Shown here: positions 13,253-25,000 of the stretch, one piece after another
How positions within the stretch are numbered: position 1 is the stretch's first letter
How the letters are laid out: each line of letters starts with the position of its first letter
From: Sipunculus nudus
Lineage: Eukaryota; Annelida; Sipuncula; Golfingiida; Sipunculidae
Assembly (NCBI GenBank): GCA_026874595.1
Contig: CM049319.1
Coordinates: forward strand, 56,802,917 to 56,866,916
DNA length: 64,000 bases
Reading direction: 5' to 3'
Notes under the pieces: generated by a model
Told to the model about the DNA's origin: nothing
What the model saw: only the letters and a program-made list of their open reading frames with translations
Databases searched by the model: none
Program-made: the position numbers and the translations under genes

Positions 13253-14630
13253 CTTCATAAAATGAACACCACTATTTATACATCAGAAGCAGACCTACAA
13301 TGTAAACAAAACAGCAAAGAAATGTGGAGTAAAATAAGCCAAATAAGTAAAGAAAAAGTAAATGAACACCCCTAAACATGATATAAGATTATAGGAACTT
13401 TTAGAGTGTCAGTATCATAATACATGTACATCCTATAAAATGTTTCAGGATCAGGTGACCACAAAATCTTTAGATGGTAATATTATGCAAAATTAATCTG
13501 CTCAACAAGGAAACATCAAATGACTTGACAAATGGTAACAGGTATTTAAAGAAATTAATCATAAAAGTTTTTCTTTTAATTTGGCATTTCGTAGTAATCA
13601 AAATCTGGCTCATTCCAACATGACAACAATTTGATACAATTATATTACTTATGTACTTATAATTGGCATGTGTAAATATTCACATTGCAGTTTTATTAGT
13701 GACATTTCAAATAAACCTGCATAGACCAGACTCAGAACCAATGACAATTCATTTATCCACCAATTAATTCATCATACACCATGTCTGTATATTTTTCTGT
13801 CTAGAAATCACAAAGATTTGATCCAATTTGAACTATCACATTTATCAAATCTGTGTTATATCATATATATCTAACAAATATTTGCATGCTTATTCTTTGC
13901 AAGGCTTAATCAGACCCAAGGGAAATTTCCTGAAAATGAATGGGGGTCCACTTTGGTTTCAAGGATAATTTGGAAATTCCTAAAAATCTGGAAATTTTTA
14001 TAGAAAATTTCCAGTGCTTGTTTACACAAGTGTGATATTATTTCTTCTCAGCAAATTTGCCCTTTTTTAATTCAGATAAATCAGATATTATATTTGAGAT
14101 AATATATATAAAGAGTACATAAAGATACAGTACAGTAAAAAATAGTGCAATCTCTACAGCTATAAACATATTCAGTTCTACAAGAACAAATAAAATACAT
14201 TTGAACAATCTAATATAAAGTTCATGTAAATACAGATCAAATTTCCTCTTACTGTGACAAAAATGTTTATAAATCCCTACCAGTACCGTGGCACTATTTT
14301 ATGCTTCTGTAATTAATCATTTTTGTTAGCACCTGTAAAAGTTCATCCTAAAACAGTGACATATAAATATGACAAATTTAAAAATCCAGAGATCTGCTTC
14401 TTGCAGATTGTCCCGAAGTAAAAACACTGTCCTACAAGAGTGTCTTTTTGTTCTTGTGACATTTTTTTGGACTTCATGCCAATGTTTACATGTTTGTTTC
14501 TTTGTATCTGAGTACCAGTATCTGTCTTTGGTGACAATCTCTTTTTACTTATTTGTTTCTTTATATCTGAGTATCTGTCTTTGGTGACAATCTATTGTGA
14601 CCAGTAGTTTGTCCTAGTGACACAGTACTT
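13253..14630. other. No gene recognised
   Basis: AT-rich intergenic sequence between the 23-bp and 41-bp repeats. GAAATTTCCTGAAAATG and GGAAATTCCTAAAAATCTGG near 13920-14010 form a small self-similar patch. Confidence 0.6.
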
Positions 14631-14832
14631 TGTACTTCTAGCTGAATACTTTGGTCTCTGTATGAGTAATTTGTACTTCTAGCTGAGTACTTTGGTCCTT
14701 GTATTAGTACTTTGTACTTCTTGCTGAGTAGTTTGGTCTCTGTATGAGTACTTTGTACTTCTAGCTAAGTACTATGGTCTGAGTAATTTGTACATCTAGC
14801 TGGGTACCTAGGTCTCTGTATGAGTACTTTGT
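14631..14832. repeat. 41-bp degenerate tandem repeat, about 5 units
   Basis: The unit contains GTACTTCTAGCTGA, then GTACTTTGGTCTCTGTAT, then GAGTA. Copies differ at several positions. Just left, CTGAGTATCTGTCTTTGGTG is nearly repeated (14507-14590). Confidence 0.85.
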
Positions 14833-15012
14833 CCTCACCTTAAGAATTCATATTAATATACAGTAGAACATCGTTCATCTAAGCCAATCAGATTTCTCCT
14901 ACCAGTTCAGCAGATTTGTTTAATCATAGAGCCATCAGAACTAAGTTTATCCAACCAGACGAGGTGTTTGGCACCTTGCCATACATGCTATTTCTCACAG
15001 CGTGTGTGTGGA

Positions 15013-15029
15013 AGGTCACCAGGAGGTCA
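15013..15029 (+). promoter_or_regulatory. DR5 nuclear-receptor type motif
   Basis: AGGTCA-CCAGG-AGGTCA, a direct repeat with five-base spacing (the RAR/RXR class), about 850 bases beyond the ABCG2 stop in a small GC-richer patch. Confidence 0.3.
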
Positions 15030-15369
15030 CGCGCTGTGTTCAGAGTGTAATGTCACCCCTTTAGCATTCGTAATTTTATTAATTTATCTGTTTTAAATTT
15101 TTTGGCTGTCTTGCATACTTCATATTGCCAAAACTTTATTTAAATAACATTTCTATTTGTAGGATCGTAAAAATAATATTACAATAAATTTAAAACATTT
15201 GTTTTAATTGATATTACTTAGACAGCACACTCTCCAGTTACAGGAAGTCTTTAGTCCTTTTTCTGTGAGACAGGTTTCCATATTACAGGGTTTATGCTCA
15301 TGTTTACTTCTCATGGAACAACCTCAAATATGTTGAATATACAGAATATACATCACCTGGTAACATATT

Positions 15370-15873
15370 TAACCACTGTAATAATATTTTAGTTTTATTC
15401 ATCATTAAGGCAGCTATCTTGTGATTCATGTGGCTCATAAAAGCTGCTAACCATGCTGGGTGCAGCTCGAAATAGCTGGATCTAGGCCAGGGACAGAGTT
15501 AAGTTTCAGCTTAAAAGGGAGGTTTTGAGTATTTGACCTCAGTGGGAGCTCCTTCAAGGGGCTTTGCAAACTTAGGATGTGGCTATAAATAGTTGTGCGG
15601 CCATAAAACAGGGATCTATGGTAAAGCAATGATGCCCATAATACAGAGGTAAAGTAATATTTCCCTATAAATAAGTAGAATAGAGACAATATAGCATGCA
15701 CTTTTCCTCATTTATAAAAAAATATATAAATATACCTTCATAAAAAGGACTAGTCTTTTTTTTTAAATTTCAATATCAAGCTGCAGTTGAAGAATTTTTT
15801 TTTATATTTCATATTGCTTTTTATAGTGATTCTTTGATCAATATGCAATTTAGCTTCACGCATTAACACACAG
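15370..15873 (-). other. Probable start of the ABCG2 3' UTR with candidate poly(A) signals
   Basis: Downstream of the TAG no further reading frame continues. The first good AATAAA on the minus strand is at 15394-15399, and others are at 15135-15140 and 15075-15080. Which one is used cannot be told from sequence, so the UTR may extend further left. Confidence 0.4.
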
Positions 15874-16024
15874 CTATCTGTACTTTTGTATTCTCCGCAG
15901 CTGAATATAAGTAATAGTGAGAAAGAAGACCATGAGGAAGAACAGAGCTACTTCATTCTGCCATAAATCCCATGATGTTGTGTGTGGAATTCCTTGTCGG
16001 AGCATGTAGTCATTTCCAGAGTCA
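15874..16024 (-). CDS. ABCG2: ABCG2 exon 17: TM6 and C-terminus (aa 635-684, stop)
   Basis: 151 bases ending at TAG. C635 is rebuilt across the junction (TG|T) and aligns with human C608. [20 protein letters not shown] is the start of TM6. The basic tail RRIQKYR resembles the human LKKYS end. The acceptor is ATCATTTCAG. Confidence 0.95.
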
Positions 16025-19000
16025 CTGAAATGATAAATTATCAATAACAGTATCAATATAAAGATAAATCACAAGCCATAGATTTTTTTCTCTTCTCCTA
16101 TAAACTATAGTTTTAACACAAGTCAGATTTAGGAATACCATATAGGCCCACACTCGAATTTTGCAAATTAATGTAGAAAAATTGTCCTCCACTGATAGCC
16201 ACAGAAAATAATTTTTTTTATTTGGTATAAAATCCGAACATAAAAATGTGAGTAAGAAATGCCTACCACTTAGGTGTTCGTTCAATGCTGTAACTAGTAT
16301 TGCCTGGAGGTGTCACCACTAGTTCCACCTCCTCTTCTGAGCAAAACTGCATCCCTTTCATCTCATTAATGATGAATCCCTAAAAGAGAAATATTTATTA
16401 AAATTAGAATGGCTTTATTAATACAGATATGTGTCTCGTCCCCCTAAGGCCATTCCAATATATCAGGGGTAAAAAATATGTACCATTTCAAAAGTTATGG
16501 TGTTTCAGAAACATAAAAATCTAAAGATGTGACCTTTAAGATCAAGGTGAATATCACTAGTATTCACTCCTCTTGGAATGTAATGGAAAGAATTTGTGTG
16601 AAATTAAAAGAAAAGATATACAGTACTTTAATGTTATGGGGGTCTCAATGATTCTAGAATTTTGCAGAATTTGACTTTGAAGATCAGGTCAAGGTCACCA
16701 GTTTTTTATTTCATCAGAGAACAAGGAGGATACAGGGATGATAAATTTGAGGAATAAATCTTCTGTACTTTGCACTTGTGTGTGTCACAATAATCCTAGA
16801 ATTCAGTGCAAATATGACCTTGCAGATCAATGTCAATGGCACTCTTACGAGAAGAACTCAGTGGAAACAACCTGTGTCTGGAATTTGAGGAGAAAATATG
16901 CAATACTTCATAAGTTATGGGGTTCAGAAAATTTTTAATTACAGCAGATCTGACCTTGAAGATAAACACTCCCTGGTGCCACTGTGTGTATAACTTACTC
17001 TACAAAAATAAATAAAATATCTTATAATACTTACATTCATGCTGTACCTAAATATACTGAGATATTTGATCCAACGTAACCATGGCGATATTGAATCCAG
17101 GTTTACTAGAAGACCACTAAATACCTGAAATAATATAGACAGATAATATTTTGAAATGAAACATTTATTAGAACTATTGCAGATATATTATAAAACTTTC
17201 AAATTTTACTGTTTTAACCTATTTTTGACACATCTCATACAAAATTGATATACACATATTATTTCTATTTTTTAATGTACACACACACAAAATATAATTT
17301 TTTGAAGAAGTCTGGAAAACTGAATTTGCAGATATAAAGTACAAAAATGTGTTTTGTGCACCCTACCATAAAGCAACTTCCTTCATTTCATAATCATCTC
17401 TTGGCCTCATATAAGGCATGTCAGGGAGATATGTCATTAACCTCTATTTAAACGAATGGCACCTGGTTGGCTAATTATCACAGTGGTTACGAATGAATTT
17501 TATCTATGGTTTATGTGAGCTAGTTTGGTTATCTTTCCCTTAAATTAATTAACCACTGGCTTGGAATGTATACTGCAGTTCAGTTCATATTCACAGGGTT
17601 AAATATTCAGGATTTTCACTTGTTCAGTGTTTCACAAGAGTTTTAATTTTGCGATATACCATACAGTAACTTACACAAGGTACAAAGCCATTATTATATC
17701 AATAACCAAATATGCACACAAAATCTTAACAATGGCACAATGGGCTAAGGAAACATCAAAGCAGTGGAAATCCTTCATTCAACAGTGGCAGATATACAAA
17801 AGAATTTATTTTAAATGATCAATTTTTGAATTTCAGGTTATTTACATAAAAAATATATAAATATTAAGGCACAGTTCATTTGTGCAAATGAGGCATCTTA
17901 TCCAAAAAGGTATTATTTCCACAATACTTTCCCCTTGCAAATATTTCAAACTGAAACTCTCATGAACAAAAGGCAAACAGTATATCATTAGTGGCAGGTA
18001 CAAGCTGTAAAATTATGTTTGATGACTGGAAGAAAATAAATGACTGATAATTGAATATTAATCAATAATTTCACGTACATTCAACATTTCGATGATTAAA
18101 ATCAGTGCGGGTGAGCAATTTTTTTTAAACCCTTTTTTTATATGTTTCGATAAAAATGTCATATGATCAGTGAAAAGCATGATAACAGATTTTTTGCTTA
18201 ACAGGTAAAAGCACTACATAATAAAGGAAACCTTATCAAATTGTATAATTTTATTAGAAGATGAAAATCAAAATAAAAATTTTTGATGTGGGGGGCTTAA
18301 TTGACGCAGGCAGTGCCCGAGAACCATACCTTTTTTTTGCCTAATAATTGAATGTATGTTTATGGCAAAACCACAATTTACAATGAGAAGTAAAAGTAAT
18401 GGCAAGGTTGTTGCTGTTGACACTTGTCAGCTGCTTGATTTGATTTTTATATTGGTAGATATTCTCCCCAAAATAATAACAATTAAAAGGACTTCTTTGC
18501 ACTTGCTCACATAATTACTTATGATAGATTAAACAAGAATGCAATTGATTAAATTGATTAGGAAAGAAAATGATCAATCACTGATGTAATTGACTAATCA
18601 GCACATCACTATATATTATAAACTTTATATGTATCTTATTATGAGCAAGGTATCGCTATGTATAGTATTCTGAGATTAAGTTTTTCAGCTATAAGACTCC
18701 TGATGAAATATATAACATAATTATTCACCATCATAAAGACCCATATAAGGGCCGTGAGTATCGTTCCGATCGTATGCACCTGGACTGAAGCACTCAGTAT
18801 CAGCGCTACACCTGTACCACCTAGACTCGTTAACAAGGTGTTCAACAGGTAGAACAGGTAAGCAGTGCAGGATGCTCGCAAACCTGAAATAGATGGAGAA
18901 AGGCCTGATTATTTGAAAAATAACACCAAGGTATGCTGTTCCAATTGTATACTGATTAATAAGAAAATTAATATGGTTTGATATGATTAACCCTGTAAGA

Positions 19001-22000
19001 AGCAAGTACTCATTATTGCTCATTATAGTCAGTAAATTCTGTGTACCTGATGAACAATTTCCCAGAATTTAATCATGCAATTAAATCATTATGTTCAGGA
19101 GTGCAAACCCCCAGTGATTCAATTTTGATATCAATTCCCATGCAAATATCCCCAGGACAATCATTTTATAGAATCCAGCTCCATATTTTTAACACTAGGG
19201 GTTATAACATGTTCATATGACAAACTTCACACAATGTGACATGACGTGAGAGGTGGCAGTTATCTGGCCAACAAAAATGCGGTACAATATATCCTTTTCT
19301 TTTTAGCCGTGGCCATAAATCAAAACTTAAATATGCAAAACTATACTTTTTCCTGAACTCACCATGCAGTCATAAATAACGGGTTTATGTGAAATGAACC
19401 CTTGCCAAGACACAGTGCTCCTGTGAGTGATAGTAGGAGTTCACAGAGAGAATAATCTTTGTGGTCACAGAATCACTGTATTAATTGTAAAGTTTATAAT
19501 CTAAAATTTTATTCATATAAAATTTTAATAATTATCTGCATACAAACTGTCACTTAAAAAATGTTAACAATGAACAATAACTTCACTCATAATGAGATTA
19601 AAATGGATGAGATTATTAAGGGAAACAACTGGTGGCCACATCTGTAGTAGTGAATTTTCTAGTACAATTTTATTTTGGTGTGGTCCTAATGCACTCACCG
19701 ACCATCCAGTATGTGATGACAGAGAACACTACGACAGGCGCCAGCTTCATCGGCAGAACGTCACAGAACCACTTGGCCAAGAAATACGTGGACACATGGT
19801 AATAACCACTCAGGTTCTCATGGCTTCAAAAAAAGGGGTTATGATTTATAACATGTCCTGCATGTGTTATATGATGCCAGAATGGGTTAGACATAATTAC
19901 AGTTACATGTATGCCTGGTGGAATATAATATCCAATGATACAAGTTGACCATATTCTGTCCCCGAACGTAAATGAAGGTGGCACCGACTGTCATAAAAAC
20001 AAAAAAGCTATCCAGAATGTTTACAAATGCAAAATTTCAGCTGAATTAGTCCAACAACTGCAAAGAAATGAGTGATTTTAACCCAAGGCAGATGAATAGA
20101 TGGATGCTGTGCAAAAATGGTTGGAGATGGTGCCACCATTTTTTTGTGTATGTTATAAAACTATCCAAGAGCTACATTCCTGCAAAACTTCAGTTGATTG
20201 GTCAAAAGAGTCTGAAGATATTTGGGTTAATGTATCAAAACAGATGCACAGATGGATCCACTGCAAAGAGGAAAGGTCAGAGGTCAACACAAAATATTTG
20301 AGCACCAGTTCCCATGTGACCCAATAATCGTGTCAAGTTCTGGAAAAATCTGTCCAGTGGTCTCAGTGTTCTATTCTGGAAATGACAGCAGTGGCAGCAA
20401 AAACCCAGTCAAAAACAGCATTGGCAAACCTTTGTTTTGGCAGATAAAATGACAAATCGTGATGATTTTTATCATATTTATGGTACAAAGTACAATCATC
20501 TTCCAATCAACATCTGTAAAAAAATGACATCCTGTCACTTCAGGCAATATGTCATGACAAAAACAGAATGTTTTCTACGATATAAAATTAACAGTTATGT
20601 CAAATTCTTTGAAAGCTATGACAGTGGGTTCTTTCATAATAATTACTAGACGAGCCTTTTGATTTACTGACATGTATATGTATATTTCAAACTCAATCGA
20701 CCTTGTAATTAAATATCACCAAACATGGGCCCCTTGCTTAGACAGACTATAATACAATTACTGATGGCTCTGACAAGTATAATCTGATTACTGGTGGCTC
20801 TGACAAGAATCAATATGATTACTGATGGCTCTTTCAAGAATAATGTGATTACTGGTAGCCCTGACAGGAATCAATATGATTACTGATGGCGTTGACATGA
20901 ATCACTGTAATTACTGGAGGCTCTGACAAGATTCAATATGATTACTGATGGCTTTGAAAAGGACCAATAAGATTATCAATGGAAGAAAAAAACTTATACA
21001 AATTCTACTAAGTAGCAGTGCAGCAAGTGGGTTATAAAATTACTCTCAATCTGATCTGCATGGAAGCACTCTTCCCAGGTAATATTTCTGCTTATTATGA
21101 CTCTGTACTCTCCCCCTGCAGTGTGGCATTAACAAAGAGAGTGGAATCATAGCAAATGCTTTTGAGCAAGACTTACATGAACAGTGGCCTCTCCCGGATG
21201 AAGGTATCTACTGCTGCCATGTTCCCGAACACGTGATTCATCACGATGAAGAAGAAGGCACCGACCCTGTCAGATAAAAAATAAAACATTTATAAAACTC
21301 TCAAGTCTCAGCCTCATATACTGTGGCAATCTTCATATAAGTGAGGTTTAAACTTTGTTATTTTTACTTTTTTACTGTTTCTTGAGGGTTCCAACTGTGG
21401 GATCTCACAATACAAAAGATCTATACACAGAATTTAATCATTATTATGTGAATTAGTTAAAACAAATAATATGTGCACAAAATCTTATTAACAAAAACTA
21501 TGGTCGATTAATTGCAGACAACTGGAAAGATCTGATATATCACTCATTGAAGATATACAATCTATTTGTATTCATAGAGTCAATCTTTCTCTTTTCAACT
21601 TTGCTTTTGACAATAGTACCTCTTATTCACAAAAGTTTTATTTTAGAGATATTTCCCCTTTTGGAAGTATCAAAAATTCGATACCAAACAGGCAACAACA
21701 GTAATCATCATAATAATGGCACTGACCAAGTTAAACTGATAACTGAAAACATTCAAAAAGCATTCAATTTTCATTCTAACAGCAAAATATTCAGATTTCA
21801 GAAATAAAAAAATTAGTTTCAATTTCATGGGAATATACATAATACAAGCCTATGCTGAACAGCATAACAGAATATTTATGTGTCATGTAAGCTGTCTAAT
21901 AAAATTTGCAGTAAAATTTGTTAACAATAAAATATTCATGTATCAACTTCATATAGCATTAGAGGTATACAATCATTTGCAATAATATATGTAATAACTT

Positions 22001-25000
22001 TCAACTTTAGTTCATTTTGGCTGAATTCAAACATTTTCCTGCAAAACTACCCCAGGAGACAGACATGCTATCTCAAATTCACCTATTAAATATGTTGTTA
22101 TGGTTTTGTGTGGAAGTAAACACAGTCTGCATGTACCTGTGTACCAGTACAGCACTACAAAACTTGTAAATGTGCAAAAACTCTCAAACAAAAAGAAGAA
22201 ACATGAAAGAAGAAACACTGATTTGAAGCTTGTAATTCTTTATTTGTCAGGTGGTATGTGCTATGTTGATGTTTTGAACCACTGACTGCACCTGGATGCA
22301 AGCTTATTCAAACTCATGTATTAGAGTAATCATGCAGTTTTAGAAGGAAACTTTAGCAGATACCATAATATTCTGAGGAAGAAACCATAAATTTCACAAA
22401 TATTTAATATGCCTGGTAGGTGAATAGGTCCCTTAAAATATTTCATCAGAAATTTCTCTAAGTATTTGTTAATCACAGCCGTGTTTTGTTGATAAAATGA
22501 TAACAGGAATAGGAGCATGCTAGAAATAAATTCTGGTGAAAAAAGAAGATGAATAATGTTTGTTGAGTCTGCCAAATCCAGAATTTATGAGAATACATGT
22601 ACCTCTTACCTGTTTTGAATTCCTGATTTGAAACTCATATCCAGTTGAAAGTATATTGTTCCCACAACCAGGGCAAGCAAAATGGCCGACGCCACCTGAA
22701 AGATGGTAATAAAAGTGTCCTGTTAATATTTATTTTTTACTTTTTTCCCATAATAAAATAGTTTTATTTTCATCAGAAGTGTTAGTTCCAATTTCATATG
22801 GCATGGTAAATATATATTTAACAGGACTTTCATGTTTACAAAAATATTTTAAAATGTTTTCCATGATCAGATATGAGAAACAGAGTGGGAATTTAACGAA
22901 AGGTTATAAAAATGTTTTTTTTAGGTTTTTAACTATTTTGTAATATCATATAGTATTCTCATTTAGGAGCATCAAACATTAGGGTCAGCTCAGCATTCAA
23001 TGCACCTCATTTTTGGAGATTATTTATAAAACAGCAAGGACTCAAACTGCCTATAAGATAGGAATTTTCCCCTTGGAAATAAGCATTGTATACCTTAAAA
23101 GCAAAGCCCTATGTCAGGAATGTTTTACAGCTGGGACCCTGGAAAATTACTATTACTGATGAATGTTTTAAAATAGGCCCAAGAACTAGCAAAAAATCTG
23201 GAACTTGAATTGGTTAACTCTATTCACAGTAGGCCATTAATCCACTCTGTACAGTCTACTGTAGTCTGCTTGAAAAGTGATTTACAGTAGTTTTTTTTAT
23301 AACCGCCTCCATTTTTTAATGCTAACTTAACTAAGTGTATGTACATCTGCAGATTTCCGTTCTGGTTTCGGTCTACATGACAGGGCAGTATCACACACTT
23401 CTTTTATATCCTTATTACATTAACCAGGCCTGGTGACTACTGTACCTGCAGTTCCTGGTTGCTTAATCATCTAAGCCAAAAGGCACACTATCTACAACCT
23501 GCATTTCCACTATCAAACATTGCTTCCTTGTGATAGCAAGAGGTGGCATCATAAGTATGGTGCCTTCCATTTATAATTCCTACCAATCTCTCTACATCAC
23601 CATTACTGAACATCGTCTCTATCTTCAGCATGCTGGCTTTGCTTAGCCATATGCTGTAAACTCAGGGATGCCCTACCTACATGACATCCTCTTAAGGAAT
23701 TCCTATGTGAATGCCATGTGCCTGACCTCTGAATTAATACCCTGAGTACTTCAGATAATCCTGCTCATGTTCACACTCGCTAACAGGCATATGGAAACTC
23801 TCCAGTAATTTTAAAAAAGAAGCAATTTTTATTATACTCAATCTTGCATTCACACTTATGCAGCTGAAGCTTTTATTAGGGGATGAAGGCATGGACCTTA
23901 CCTGAGTCATGAGTGTATGAGGATTCTTGATCATGTTTCTGAATGTTCTGCTTGATACCACATGAAGCTGCAACAACATAAAAAACAAGTGACCTACAGG
24001 TCATGACGGTAGGGCCTAACAGTCACAAAAGTTAATCATATTTTTTAAGAATTTGATTATCGATTTTGTGTAAACTTGCTGGAGGACAGGAACATTTATG
24101 TGTTTAAAGCACATTAATTACTTGACAGTTTGTAGACATAATTGATATTTGTTGGTCTCAAAATACCCATCAAGCAGTTCTACAATGAAAATAGATCCTT
24201 CAAAGTATTACATGAAAATGTCTGACTGTATTTATTCAGTTTTTAAGGTTATGTGAAAAAAATGAACTCAAAGACAGATTCTTTGTGACAGCTTGCAGAA
24301 CACTGGCTACTATGCCCTAATTTAAGGTTTCCATGGAGTTTTTAAGCAACTCTCCGGATATTATGTTAGGAGATTCTATACACCTGAGTCAGGAAGGCTG
24401 AGGTGTATGTTAGTGATACACACCTGAGCCAGGAAGGCTGAGGTGTATGTTAATGATACACACCTGAGCCAGGAAGGCTGAGGTGTATGTTAATGATACA
24501 CACCTGAGCCAGGAAGGCTGAGGTGTATGTTAATGATACACACCTGAGCCAGGAAGGCTGAGGTGTATGTTAGTGATACACACCTGAGTCAGGAAGGCTG
24601 AGGTGTATGTTAGTGTTTCACACCTGAGTCAGGAAGGCTGAGGTGTATGTTTGTGTTACACACCTGAGCCAGGAAGGCTGAGGTGTATGTTAGTGTTACA
24701 CACCTGAGTCAGGAAGGCTGAGGTGTATGTTAGTGATACACACCTGTGTCAGGAAGGCTGAGGTGTATGTTAGTGATACACATCTGTGTCAGGAAGGCTG
24801 AGGTGTATGTTAGTGATACACACCTGAGCCAGGAAGGCAGAGGTGTATGTTAGTGTTACACACCTGAGCCAGGACGGCTGAGGTGTATGTTAGTGATACA
24901 CACCTGAGTCAGGAAGGCAGAGGTGTATTTTAGTGTTACACACCTGAGTCAGGAAGGCTGAGGTGTATGTAAGTGATACACACCTGAGCCAGGAAGGCTG

